From Bacteroidales bacterium (GTDB taxonomy: Bacteria; Bacteroidota; Bacteroidia; Bacteroidales; Marinilabiliaceae): 64,000 nucleotides of DNA. Positions within the stretch are counted from its first letter, which is position 1. Each line of letters opens with the position of its first letter. Shown here one piece after another: positions 28,087-37,941 of this stretch. Below the pieces are notes generated by a model. The model did not search any database, was not told the DNA's origin, and saw nothing but the letters and a program-made list of their open reading frames with translations. A program made the translations under genes and the position numbers. The stretch is from assembly GCA_003249255.1 (NCBI GenBank), contig QKJP01000008.1:62001-126000 (forward strand), in the 5' to 3' direction.

Positions 28087-31000
28087 ATGAGAAATTTTTG
28101 TGCATCCCTAACGCTGTTTTTTTGTTTTGTAGCAGCGTGGTCTCAGCAAAACTACCGGTTTAAAAACATTAACATGAATGCCGGTTTATCCAATAATACC
28201 ATCTTGTGCATTAATCAGGACAGCCTTGGCCGTATGTGGTTTGGTACCTATGATGGTTTATGTATGTACGATGGAGAAAATTTTCAGTCGTATTATTACG
28301 ATGCTGATAGCCCGGAAACTTCCTTGCCCGATAATCAGGTGTTGGATATATTCCTGGACCACCGGTCCAATTTGTGGGTTGTATTGGCAAACGGGTGTAT
28401 AAGCCGCTTACATCCGGTCGAAAAAGGTGAGTTTAAAACCTATCATTCGGTTTCGAATGCCAACTATTCCTTAACCCTCAAAGGTGATTTATTAGCTCAA
28501 TTAAACGGTAAAAATTATCTGTACAATTATGAGCAGGATAAGTTTGTTCTTACTCACGAGGTGTGTCCGGAGCGAGACAAGTTTAGTCCTATTCGCAGGT
28601 TGGCTCAGGCACAATGTCCGGAGGCCAATTTATTAAAGATACACCGTGTAAGTGAAAATGAGTTTTGGGTAGCCTCCCGAAATAGTGGTCTGTTTCATGT
28701 TTATAAAAACGTTAGGGATACCGTTTTTCAAGTCAAGCGTTTTTTGCACGATAAGCTCAACCCTTCTACCATTGCAAGTAACGAGGTGTACGATGTTTTT
28801 GTTGATAATGCCGGCATTCTTTGGGTGGGCACCAAAGATAAGGGATTGAGCAGGTCGCTACTTCAAACTTCGTCTGTTACTTCTGTTGCCTTTTCGCAAG
28901 GTAACCGCTACGGTTTGCCGGAGTCGCCTGTGCGCGCATTGGCCGAAGCCTCCAACAACGAGTTGTGGATAGGTACTTACGACCGGGGAGTTTATGTTTA
29001 CAATCGCCATGCGAACAGTTATGAACCGTTACAATTGCCCCGTTTTAATAATTCAGACTGGCAGCGTATCCGGTCCATTTACAAAAGTAGCGAAGGCTCA
29101 ATGTGGGTGGGTAGTTACGGTGGTCTGCTCAGGTTTAATAAAAAGAAGGTCGTTCGTTACGATACTATTCGTTTGGGTGCTCACCGTGTGCAACGCATCT
29201 ACAGCATGGTCGAAGATTCATCCGCTAATCTTTGGATTGGAGGTTGGGATGGACTGGATAAGATAGATTTGAACACCGGACAATTGAGCCATGTCTTATC
29301 AGCCGAATTAAGCGACAAACACATTCGAAACTTATACTGTGATAAAAACAACAATTTATGGATTGCTACCGAGTTTGGGGGGGTAAATGTTTACAACATA
29401 AAATCCGGAGAACTAACAGTCATTAAAAATGATGATAAGCAGCAGCCTTTAAATTGTAACAGTATTTTTCACATCACTCAAAACCATACCGGTGATTTTT
29501 GGATTTCTACGTTTAAAGGCATTACGGTTTACAATCCCACTAACCGGCAATTTAAAAAACTACAACTCAATCTTCCTTCCAACCTGGTGTATGGAATGCT
29601 GCAAGATTCGCTCAATAACTATTGGATAGTAACCGGAAAAGGGGTTGTGCGTTTTAGCGAAGATTTAACAAAGTCGCGGGTGTATGATAATAAAGACGGA
29701 TGGATTAGTACCCAAATGAGTGAAGGTGCTTTCTTTAAAAGTGATAGCAATACCTTGTATTTTGGCGGAAATGAGGGGCTTAATTATTTTAAACCCAACG
29801 AGCTGAAAAGCAATAAAATACCTCCCAAGAGTTGTTTGTTTGTCGAAAACGAGTGCTTTGATAAAGCTTACAATCCTCAAGTTTTAAAGCTTAATTATTT
29901 TAACGAGGGACTAAGTCTTAAATTTCAGGCCTTTCATTATCTGGAACCGGCTAAAAACTCCATAGCTTACCGTTTATTACCTGCCGATACGGTTTGGAAT
30001 TATTTTTCGGGAAGTATGGCCACCATCAGCACAGCTTCTTTAAAGCCGGGGCAATACGAGTTGCAATATAAAACTGCCAATGCCGATGGGTTATGGGAAA
30101 AGAGTAAAAAACTGCACATAGAAGTGGAACCTCCCTTTTGGCTGCAAGCCTATTTTTTTGCCGGCGTTCTATTGATTCTTTTTATCGGAATGCTGGCTGC
30201 TTTCCGAATTCGTTTTGTTATTGATAAAAATAAAAGAAAGGCCTTGCAGGCTTTGGTCGATGAACGCACTTCACGACTAGAGGAAAAACGAAAGGAGTTA
30301 CAGTGCATGAATGAAGAGTTGGCTGAATCTAATAAAAACATGAGTGAGCAGAAAAATCAGTTAAGCCGCCAGCATCAGTCCTTGCTGTTGTTACACGAGC
30401 AATTAAAAGAGGTGAATGAGATGAAGATGCAGTTTTTCTCTAACCTGGCACATGAGTTTAGAACGCCTTTAACCCTTATTGCCGGTCCGGTGGACCAATT
30501 GTTAGACGATGAGGAGATAAAGGATACAGAAAACCGGGATAAGTTAATCATGGTAAAAACGCAATCTGAAATTCTGATTCGTTTAGTTAACCAATTGCTC
30601 GATTTTAAAAAGCTCGAAGGTGGTTTTATGAAGCTTGAAAAGGCAGAAGGAGAACTCATTCCGTTTTGCCAAAACATTGTGGGCGGTTTTGAATTTGAAG
30701 CCGCAAGTAAAAACATCGAATTGGTTTTTTCGTGTGAGCTAAAGGATATTTATTGCTTTTTCGACCCTGAAAAACTGCGTCAGATTCTCGTTAATCTTTT
30801 ATCCAATGCCTTTAAGTTTACGCCTTCGGGTGGAAAAATTGAACTCTTGCTGGAAATAGACCGTCGGGAGCAATTGGTACTCATCAAAGTGAATGATACC
30901 GGTATTGGTATTTCAAAAAAACACATCCAACAAATATTTAATCGCTTTTATCAGGCCGGAGCTTCGCTTGATTACACAAAACCCGGTACCGGTTTGGGAT

Positions 31001-31995
31001 TATCGTTATGCAGTGAATTAATAAAATTACATGGAGGAGAAATATTTGTAGAGAGTACAGAAAACGAAGGCAGTTGTTTCACCATTGAATTTCCTTTTGA
31101 AGAATGTGTTTTAGAGCCTGAAAGTGAGTTGGCACTCCAACCAATTTTGCCCGAAACGTTAAAGTCGGAAGCAAATGAGTTTTTGCCGGAAAAAGAGTCC
31201 GCTAATAAAAAATGGGTTTTAATTGTTGATGACCATCCCGATATCGTCCGGCACATCAGTAATATTTTAAAGCAAGACTATAACATACTCACAGCCTTTA
31301 ACGGCAAAGAGGCCTTAAAACTGTTAAAGCATCGTACCGTTGATTTAATTTTAAGCGATTGGCTCATGCCGCAAATGGACGGCATTAGTTTTTGTGAGAA
31401 TGTAAAAACCAATAAAAAGTGGCAACAAATTCCGCTTATTTTAATCACAGCCCTCAGCAACGACAGTCATCGCCTGAAAGCCATTCAAAGAGGAGCCGAC
31501 GATTTTATCAGCAAACCTTTTTCGAATCGGCTTTTATTGGCCAAAATCGAAAATTTGCTTCAGCGTGAAGAAGCATTGCGCCAAACCATTGCCATCGAAA
31601 ACAGGCTTGAACCTTCACTCGAAAATACCCCGGGCAGCGAAGAAAGAATGGCTCAAAAAATTGGCGAACTGGTAAATGAGCATTTAAGCGACCCGGAATT
31701 TACCTCCGAGATACTAGGCGAAAAAATGGGATGGAGTAAAATGCAACTTTACCGTAAAGTAAAACAAGTTACCGGCTTTACACCAAACGAACTGATTCAA
31801 ACCACACGCTTAAAAAAAGGGCGCTTACTGCTCGAAGATGCCGGCAACCGGATAAGTGAAGTGTGTTTTATGGTTGGTTTTAACGACCCGAAATATTTTA
31901 GCCGTTGTTTTCTTAAAGAATTTGGAATGCAGCCCAGTGCTTATCGCGAGCAAATCCGTCGTGAAAAAGATAACTTGTATGTTAACCCAAATTAA
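28087..31995 (+). CDS. Hybrid two-component system regulator (HTCS) 1
   Basis: A one-protein sensor and transcription factor of 1302 residues that should switch on the SusC/SusD locus downstream. Signal peptide at 1-20 (MRNFCASLTLFFCFVAAWSQ). A periplasmic Reg_prop beta-propeller covers about 25-590, with repeats such as LWIGTYDRGVYVYN. A Y_Y_Y domain lies before a single membrane helix at about 683-705. The HisKA has His789 (NLAHEFRTPLTL), followed by HATPase (about 890-1003) and a receiver with Asp1091 (LILSDWLMPQMDG). An AraC-type helix-turn-helix ends the protein (about 1192-1292). ATG 28087 is preferred over an upstream start because it opens the signal peptide. Confidence 0.95.
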   Translation: MRNFCASLTLFFCFVAAWSQQNYRFKNINMNAGLSNNTILCINQDSLGRMWFGTYDGLCMYDGENFQSYYYDADSPETSLPDNQVLDIFLDHRSNLWVVLANGCISRLHPVEKGEFKTYHSVSNANYSLTLKGDLLAQLNGKNYLYNYEQDKFVLTHEVCPERDKFSPIRRLAQAQCPEANLLKIHRVSENEFWVASRNSGLFHVYKNVRDTVFQVKRFLHDKLNPSTIASNEVYDVFVDNAGILWVGTKDKGLSRSLLQTSSVTSVAFSQGNRYGLPESPVRALAEASNNELWIGTYDRGVYVYNRHANSYEPLQLPRFNNSDWQRIRSIYKSSEGSMWVGSYGGLLRFNKKKVVRYDTIRLGAHRVQRIYSMVEDSSANLWIGGWDGLDKIDLNTGQLSHVLSAELSDKHIRNLYCDKNNNLWIATEFGGVNVYNIKSGELTVIKNDDKQQPLNCNSIFHITQNHTGDFWISTFKGITVYNPTNRQFKKLQLNLPSNLVYGMLQDSLNNYWIVTGKGVVRFSEDLTKSRVYDNKDGWISTQMSEGAFFKSDSNTLYFGGNEGLNYFKPNELKSNKIPPKSCLFVENECFDKAYNPQVLKLNYFNEGLSLKFQAFHYLEPAKNSIAYRLLPADTVWNYFSGSMATISTASLKPGQYELQYKTANADGLWEKSKKLHIEVEPPFWLQAYFFAGVLLILFIGMLAAFRIRFVIDKNKRKALQALVDERTSRLEEKRKELQCMNEELAESNKNMSEQKNQLSRQHQSLLLLHEQLKEVNEMKMQFFSNLAHEFRTPLTLIAGPVDQLLDDEEIKDTENRDKLIMVKTQSEILIRLVNQLLDFKKLEGGFMKLEKAEGELIPFCQNIVGGFEFEAASKNIELVFSCELKDIYCFFDPEKLRQILVNLLSNAFKFTPSGGKIELLLEIDRREQLVLIKVNDTGIGISKKHIQQIFNRFYQAGASLDYTKPGTGLGLSLCSELIKLHGGEIFVESTENEGSCFTIEFPFEECVLEPESELALQPILPETLKSEANEFLPEKESANKKWVLIVDDHPDIVRHISNILKQDYNILTAFNGKEALKLLKHRTVDLILSDWLMPQMDGISFCENVKTNKKWQQIPLILITALSNDSHRLKAIQRGADDFISKPFSNRLLLAKIENLLQREEALRQTIAIENRLEPSLENTPGSEERMAQKIGELVNEHLSDPEFTSEILGEKMGWSKMQLYRKVKQVTGFTPNELIQTTRLKKGRLLLEDAGNRISEVCFMVGFNDPKYFSRCFLKEFGMQPSAYREQIRREKDNLYVNPN

Positions 31996-32018
31996 AGCCA
32001 ATATTTGAGCAATATTAA

Positions 32019-32056
32019 GGCGAAAATAATCACCCTTTTGTGCTAGTATTTTCGCC
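32019..32056 (+). terminator. Terminator after hybrid regulator 1
   Basis: GGCGAAAATA and TATTTTCGCC form a 10-bp perfect stem with an 18-nt loop, followed by CTTTTGC. It separates the regulator transcript from the SusC operon. Confidence 0.6.
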
Positions 32057-32119
32057 CTTTTGCAAATTTTGTCCTCTTCTGTGCATACAATTATCCACCC
32101 CGTTTTTAGCCTTCAGACC

Positions 32120-32127
32120 TATGTTTG
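32120..32127 (+). promoter_or_regulatory. Candidate -7 box of the SusC operon
   Basis: TATGTTTG matches TAnnTTTG exactly and would give a leader of about 85 nt before the SusC ATG at 32218. The -33 element is not obvious. Confidence 0.4.
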
Positions 32128-32217
32128 ACACCGTAAAAACAATTAAAAACGGAAAAGATTTTGAGTTGATGTTTCTACTCCGGAAGAAGCAACGATGAAT
32201 TTTAAAAATTAAAACAC

Positions 32218-35200
32218 ATGAAAAAACTAAGCTTACTTCTTTTAACCCTTATCGGATTAACAGAAGTTTATTCCCAGGCTGTATTAAAGGGAAAAATTGT
32301 TGAGAAATCAACCAATGAGCCATTAGTTGGAGCCGCTGTTTACGAAAAAGGTACCACCAACGGTACCATTAGTGACAGTGAAGGACGATTTAACTTAAAT
32401 GCAAAATCAAACAACGGTGTATTGGTTTTCTCTTTTGTGAGTTATCAAAACCAAGAGCTGGTATTTACCGGTAATCAGGATTTTACGGTGCAAATGGAAA
32501 CATCATCAGTAGGGCTTGATGAAATGGTGGTAATTGGTTATGGTTCGGTGCATAAAGACGACCTGTCTACTTCTGTAGGTTCTTTAGAAGGTATTAAAGA
32601 ATTAAAAAGCCGCCCTGCCTCAACCACCGGTTTATTACAAGGTACCCTGCCGGGTGTGAATGTGATGAACCAAGGAGGAGACCCGGGGCAGGATGCCAAC
32701 ATTGTCATCCGCGGTTTAGGTTCGCCCAGCGACCGTGTACTTTGGGTGGTAGATGGTGTGCCGGGAGCTCCTGTTAATTCAGAGGACATTGAGTCTATCT
32801 CTGTGTTAAAAGATGCGGCGGCAGCAGCCATTTACGGTTCAAGTGTAGGTTCCGGAGGGGTTATTGTGGTCACAACCAAACAAGCAAAAGCCGGTAAATT
32901 ATCGGTAGATGCCAATTATTTTACCGGTATTCAAACGGCCAATAACTTACCCGAAGCCTTAAATGCCGAGGAGTTTAACCGTGTAAAAAACTTAGCTGCC
33001 GACAATGCCGGTTTAGGCCGCAGCGATGCCTTTGACGCTTCTAAAAATCCGGACGGTGCCGTAACCCGTACCGATTGGATGGATGAAATTTTTAGAACCG
33101 GTAAAGTAAGCCGTTTCGGGGTGAGCCTTTCGGGTGGTTCTGAAAAGATTAAAGCATTAGCATCGGTACAGGCTGATAATGAAGAAGGTGTATTGCTTAA
33201 TACTTACAATAAAAGTGTAAAAGGACGCGTAAATGTAGATTTTAAACTGCACGATAAAATTAAGTTTTCAGAGTCGGTTCAGGCAGGTACTACCGAAGGC
33301 TACTCTAACGATACCTACTCGGGTTATACCGGGGCTATAATCTCTGCCATTTACATGCCGCCGTCGGCTTCTGTTTACGACTCAAAAGGCAATTTTGGAG
33401 GGGTGGTATCGCCCGATAACTTAAAGTATGCAGGTGCTTACGGAGACATTGTAAACCCCGTGGCTACATTGGAGCGTAAAGATGTATATAATCCGGAGTA
33501 TTATGTGCGTTCCACTTCGAGCTTAGACCTTGAGTTGTTTTCCGGTTTAACGTTTAATAGTATGTTTACCGTTGCCGGAAATCAGCAATTAGAAGAGGAA
33601 TTTATGCCTAAACGCCCTGAGCCGGGTAAACCTCTTAATGAGAACAGTAAATCCATGAGTACTACCTTTCATAACAATTGGCTGTCTGAAAATACTTTAA
33701 CCTATAAGAAAACGCTTAATAAACATCAGTTTACCTTAATGGGAGGTTATAGTGCTTCTTATGAAAAAACAAAAGGTTTTGATTTAACCGTTTATGGTTT
33801 CGACAGTGAGTTAGAAAGTGCGCGTCACTTGGTAAACGGTTCTAACTGGAGTAAAACAAAACCGGGCGAAGAAATGGATGAACTTTCTTCTACATCTCTG
33901 TTTTCCCGCGTGAGTTATGCCTACGATAACCGTTACTTTTTAACCGGAAGTATGCGTAACGATGCTTCATCTAAATTGTATGTTGATAATAACGACGGTA
34001 ATTTCTCAGCGGTTTCGGGTGCCTGGAAAATCTCTTCTGAACCATTCTTTAATGTAGGGGCTGTTAATTTATTAAAACTGCGCGCAAGTTGGGGTCAAAT
34101 CGGTAATGTAAACTCGGTTGATAACTATTCTTATGTGGCAGGCTACGAGGCTACTCGCGGTACTGTTTTAGGACAGAACAAAGAAGTTTTATCCGGTTTA
34201 GGCTTAGAAAATGTACCTAATTTAGGTTTATCGTGGGAAACCTCAGAACAAACAGATTTTGGTTTCGATATGAATTTGTTTAACAATAAACTGAGTTTAG
34301 TGGCCGATTACTACATCAAATACACCAAACAGTTTATTGATGACCTTCCAAACCCGGCAACTTATGGTACACCGGTAGCCTCAAAAGGTAACATCGGTGA
34401 AGTGAAAAACGAAGGTTTTGAGTTAGCGGTATCTTATGGCGATACCAAAGGTGACTTTACTTATCGCGTTGGAGTCAACATGGCGACCAATAAAAACAAA
34501 GTAACCGATTTGGGTAATAGCGATATACAATGGGTTGATGAGTCTGTTCGCCAGGTGCTTCGTCCGATTTATAACGGGGTAGATGAGCCTTGGCATTCGT
34601 TCTATCTGATTGAAACTGACGGAATCTTTCAAAGCGATAAAGAGGCCGCTGCTTATGTAGATAAGGACGGAAACCGCATTCAACCCAATGCCGTTGCAGG
34701 AGATTTAAAGTTTATTGATAAAAATGGGGATGGCGTTATTAACGACGAAGACCGCCTGTTTATGGGCAGTGCAACTCCCGAAATGACCTATGGTTTTAAC
34801 GCTTACCTGGCTTACAAAGGTTTTGATTTTGCAATGTTATGGCAAGGTGCTGCCGGACACAAAGTGTTTAATGCCTACAAAGGGGTTGCTTATACGGCAT
34901 CAGAGCAAGGTTATAACATGGATAAGCGAATTTTGGATGCTTGGTCTTCAAGTAATACGGGTTCTGATATCCCACGCATTTCGGCAACCGACCCAAATAA
35001 AAACTTTCAAACCAATTCAGACTGGTTTTTAGAAGATGCTTCTTACTTGCGATTAAAGAACATCACAATCGGTTATACTCTTCCACAATCGTTATTAACC
35101 CGTGTAAAAGCTCAAAATGTAAAACTAAGATTTTATGCGAGTGCTGAAAACTTGCTAACCATCACAAACTATTCAGGTATGGACCCTGAGGTGGGTAACT

Positions 35201-35268
35201 ATGGTATTGATGTGGCTAAGTATCCGGTGGCGCGTAAGTTTACTTTTGGTGTTAATGTTAACTTCTAA
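32218..35268 (+). CDS. SusC/RagA-family TonB-dependent outer-membrane transporter
   Basis: Outer-membrane channel that imports oligomers captured with its SusD partner. The 1016-residue product has a signal peptide (MKKLSLLLLTLIGLTEVYSQ), a carboxypeptidase-regulatory-like domain at about 22-100, and a plug (about 110-230). The plug carries the family signature DEMVVIGYGSVHKDDLSTSV and SVLKDAAAAAIYGSSVGSGG. The rest is a TonB-dependent barrel ending KFTFGVNVNF. Length is typical. SusD follows 58 bp after its stop. The cargo genes behind it are phosphodiesterases and a phosphatase, so its ligand may carry phosphate (inference). Confidence 0.96.
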   Translation: MKKLSLLLLTLIGLTEVYSQAVLKGKIVEKSTNEPLVGAAVYEKGTTNGTISDSEGRFNLNAKSNNGVLVFSFVSYQNQELVFTGNQDFTVQMETSSVGLDEMVVIGYGSVHKDDLSTSVGSLEGIKELKSRPASTTGLLQGTLPGVNVMNQGGDPGQDANIVIRGLGSPSDRVLWVVDGVPGAPVNSEDIESISVLKDAAAAAIYGSSVGSGGVIVVTTKQAKAGKLSVDANYFTGIQTANNLPEALNAEEFNRVKNLAADNAGLGRSDAFDASKNPDGAVTRTDWMDEIFRTGKVSRFGVSLSGGSEKIKALASVQADNEEGVLLNTYNKSVKGRVNVDFKLHDKIKFSESVQAGTTEGYSNDTYSGYTGAIISAIYMPPSASVYDSKGNFGGVVSPDNLKYAGAYGDIVNPVATLERKDVYNPEYYVRSTSSLDLELFSGLTFNSMFTVAGNQQLEEEFMPKRPEPGKPLNENSKSMSTTFHNNWLSENTLTYKKTLNKHQFTLMGGYSASYEKTKGFDLTVYGFDSELESARHLVNGSNWSKTKPGEEMDELSSTSLFSRVSYAYDNRYFLTGSMRNDASSKLYVDNNDGNFSAVSGAWKISSEPFFNVGAVNLLKLRASWGQIGNVNSVDNYSYVAGYEATRGTVLGQNKEVLSGLGLENVPNLGLSWETSEQTDFGFDMNLFNNKLSLVADYYIKYTKQFIDDLPNPATYGTPVASKGNIGEVKNEGFELAVSYGDTKGDFTYRVGVNMATNKNKVTDLGNSDIQWVDESVRQVLRPIYNGVDEPWHSFYLIETDGIFQSDKEAAAYVDKDGNRIQPNAVAGDLKFIDKNGDGVINDEDRLFMGSATPEMTYGFNAYLAYKGFDFAMLWQGAAGHKVFNAYKGVAYTASEQGYNMDKRILDAWSSSNTGSDIPRISATDPNKNFQTNSDWFLEDASYLRLKNITIGYTLPQSLLTRVKAQNVKLRFYASAENLLTITNYSGMDPEVGNYGIDVAKYPVARKFTFGVNVNF

Positions 35269-35326
35269 TTCACTGTAAGTGATGATGCAGCGTGTTTTTT
35301 ATCATCACCTCATAAAAATAAAAACA

Positions 35327-36883
35327 ATGAAACTTAAATTATATCAACTGTTATTAATCCTGATTCCGGCACTTGGCTTTGTTGCTTGTTCAGATGATTT
35401 TTTAGAAAACGAGAAATTTGGTGCACCATCTACCGAGAACTTTTGGCAAACCGAAGGAGATGCCATGGCAGCGGTAAATGCTTTGTACACCTATTTTTCT
35501 GAAGACGACATTGTAGGTCGAGGATTTATGTGGTACGTATGTGCCGGTGATGACATGGTGGTTGGGCGTGATAAAGCCCAGTCGGTGAACATGAAGAATT
35601 TTATCGACGACGGTTCGAATGGGTATACTGCTAAAAACTGGCGTTACATGTACCGTATTATCGGACGTGCGAACGACATTATTGTAAATGTTCCGTCAAT
35701 GAGTATCGATAAAGATTTGAAGGATTTTATTTTGGGACAGGCTTATTTTCTTCGTGGATGGGCTTATCTGTGGTTGGCTCCACGTTATGGCGATGACCGT
35801 GCGGGTATTCCTATCGTTAAAGAAGGAACTGCATTGTCGGAACTGGATGTTCCTCGTGCAAAAAATGTAAGTGAAAACTATAAACAGTGTGTAAGCGATT
35901 TTGACAAAGCCGCGAAGCTGTTACCTTATTTTGATGAATTGCCTGCCGATGACTATGGTCGTGCTCATAAAACGGCTTGTTGGGCTTACGCTGCAAAAGC
36001 ACATTTATACAATGCCGAATACGATGCAACAAGTTATGCCAAAGTGGTAGAATATGCCGATAAGGTGATAACATCGGGCAAACACGGTTTATTGGACAAT
36101 TATACCGATGTGTTTAAAGTGGAGAACAACTGGAGTAAAGAATACATCTGGTCTTTTGTGAGCAGTAGCGATAAAGGATGCATTACCCCATCGGTGTTTT
36201 TAGAAAACAAAGGTTGGGGTAAATACAACGGATGGGGTTACTGGCATGCTACCAACGAATTATACGAAGCTTACGAAGAGGGCGACCCTCGTCGTGAAGC
36301 CACCATTCTAAAATTTGGGGATGAGTTTCAGTATTTTGGCGAAACCATGCGCTATTATTCGAGCAACAACCGCACCGGAATGCAGTTCCGTAAATTTATG
36401 GACCCTTTTACTTCGAAAGACCCGGTGGCAGACGGTACCATTAATGCCAATGGCGATTACCCGGCAACGGATTTAAATATGCCGCTGATACGTTATGCCG
36501 AAGTTCTGTTGTTTAAAGCCGAAGCGTTAATTATGCAAGGAAAATCGGGTGACGGCCCCTTAAACGAAGTGCGACACAGAGCCGGTTTAGACCCTCTTAC
36601 AGGTGCTACTATGGACGATTTAAAACACGAACGCCGGGTAGAATTAGCCGCCGAGTGGAGCGACCGTCATCAGGATTTGGTTCGTTGGCACGATGCTCAG
36701 GCTACCTATTCAAAACCATTGCATGGCCGTATTCACAGTAATTTATTGGAGCCGGATTCGCCATACGAAATCAAAGAAGTGTGGCCGGCTCGCAAATTCG
36801 ACCCTGTTGTAAACCATGTGTGGCCAATCCCTCCGCAAGAAATCGAGCAAAGCGAGGTGTTGGTTCAAAACAAAGGTTATTAA
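35327..36883 (+). CDS. SusD/RagB-family surface glycan-binding lipoprotein
   Basis: A 518-residue cell-surface lipoprotein that caps the SusC channel. ATG 35327 opens a lipoprotein signal with lipobox LGFVACSDD; a GTG-initiated longer form is less likely. SusD-type helical repeats include AYFLRGWAYLWLAPRYGD. The conserved C-terminal blocks are PLIRYAEVLLFKAEALIMQG, then LNEVRHRAGLDPLT, and finally ERRVELAAEWSDRHQDLVRW. The ending VWPIPPQEIEQSEVLVQNKG is standard. It is co-transcribed with SusC and followed by a GC-rich hairpin before the enzyme genes. Confidence 0.95.
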   Translation: MKLKLYQLLLILIPALGFVACSDDFLENEKFGAPSTENFWQTEGDAMAAVNALYTYFSEDDIVGRGFMWYVCAGDDMVVGRDKAQSVNMKNFIDDGSNGYTAKNWRYMYRIIGRANDIIVNVPSMSIDKDLKDFILGQAYFLRGWAYLWLAPRYGDDRAGIPIVKEGTALSELDVPRAKNVSENYKQCVSDFDKAAKLLPYFDELPADDYGRAHKTACWAYAAKAHLYNAEYDATSYAKVVEYADKVITSGKHGLLDNYTDVFKVENNWSKEYIWSFVSSSDKGCITPSVFLENKGWGKYNGWGYWHATNELYEAYEEGDPRREATILKFGDEFQYFGETMRYYSSNNRTGMQFRKFMDPFTSKDPVADGTINANGDYPATDLNMPLIRYAEVLLFKAEALIMQGKSGDGPLNEVRHRAGLDPLTGATMDDLKHERRVELAAEWSDRHQDLVRWHDAQATYSKPLHGRIHSNLLEPDSPYEIKEVWPARKFDPVVNHVWPIPPQEIEQSEVLVQNKGY

Positions 36884-36913
36884 TCATTTTAATTTGTCCT
36901 ATTGTAATTCTGT

Positions 36914-36948
36914 TACTTACTCGCTCGGCAACGGCCGGGGGGTAAGTA
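36914..36948 (+). promoter_or_regulatory. GC-rich intercistronic stem-loop between SusD and the phosphodiesterase genes
   Basis: Outer stem TACTTAC / GTAAGTA and inner stem CGGC / GCCG with an AACG loop, separated by an asymmetric C/G-rich internal loop. No T run follows. It could adjust the ratio of SusCD to enzyme messages by processing or attenuation. Confidence 0.45.
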
Positions 36949-36969
36949 TATATCTAACATTTTTAAGTT

Positions 36970-37941
36970 ATGGTTTATAAGAATTTTATTTTTCCATATT
37001 TGTTAAGTATCATTTTTCTTATATCTGCTTGTGAGAATGAAAATGAGGTTTTACCGGAATCTGTATTGCCGGAAAATACACAATTAAAAGCTGCTCAATC
37101 AGCTCCTAATTATCAACTGTACAATTGGATGAGTAGTATCAACGGAAATACTTCTCTTTCCTTATTATCCATTCCCGGAACACATGATTCCGGAGCAATG
37201 CACGAGCCTTTTTACAGTGTGGCAAAATGCCAAAATCTTAATTTAAAGGAACAATTGGAAATTGGGGTGAGGTATTTAGATATCCGTTGCCGTCATTTTC
37301 ATAATACTTTTGAGATTCATCACGGTTCTATATACCAAAAAATAAATTTTGACCAAGTACTGGAACAGTGTTTTACTTTTCTTAATAATCATCCGTCTGA
37401 AACGATTATTATGAGTGTTAAAGAAGAATATAATCCCGAAGGAAACAGTCGTTCCTTTGAGGCCACTTTTAATGCATATGTATCTAAAAATGCCAATAGG
37501 TGGTATTTAAATCAAAAGATTCCGGACTTAGATGAGGTGAGAAATAAAATAGTGTTATTGCGACGTTTCAATGTTGCATCCGGTAAAGGTATTGCTGCAA
37601 TAAATTGGAAAGATAATGCTTTGTTTACTATCAATAACCCGTATTCTACAATTAAAATACAGGATGTATACAAAGTTTCAAACAACTCCAAAAAATGGGA
37701 TTACATTGTGAGTTGTTTAAATACGGCAAAAAGTGACCCTTCTGCAAATTTATATTTAAACTATTCAAGTGCTTACCGCCCCAAGATATTTGGAATACCG
37801 GATATTAGAACCGTTGCTAATACCATTAATCCAAAATTACTCACTTATTTTAATGGAGCACCTAAAGGTAAATACGGAGTTGTTATTTCCGATTTTACTT
37901 CGTCAGAATTAACGGGAGCAATAGTGGCCTCCAATTTTTAA
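36970..37941 (+). CDS. PI-PLC-like phosphodiesterase lipoprotein
   Basis: A 323-residue exported lipoprotein with lipobox LISACENEN. It has the X domain of bacterial phosphatidylinositol-specific phospholipase C: SLLSIPGTHDSGAMHEPF contains catalytic His72, GVRYLDIRCRHF carries the metal/substrate-site residues, and FEIHHGSIYQKINF supplies the second histidine (117/118). Known members cleave phosphatidylinositol or GPI anchors to cyclic inositol phosphate. The exact head group here is not provable. It lies in the SusCD operon and directly abuts the next phosphodiesterase gene (stop TAA then ATG without a gap). Confidence 0.9.
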   Translation: MVYKNFIFPYLLSIIFLISACENENEVLPESVLPENTQLKAAQSAPNYQLYNWMSSINGNTSLSLLSIPGTHDSGAMHEPFYSVAKCQNLNLKEQLEIGVRYLDIRCRHFHNTFEIHHGSIYQKINFDQVLEQCFTFLNNHPSETIIMSVKEEYNPEGNSRSFEATFNAYVSKNANRWYLNQKIPDLDEVRNKIVLLRRFNVASGKGIAAINWKDNALFTINNPYSTIKIQDVYKVSNNSKKWDYIVSCLNTAKSDPSANLYLNYSSAYRPKIFGIPDIRTVANTINPKLLTYFNGAPKGKYGVVISDFTSSELTGAIVASNF

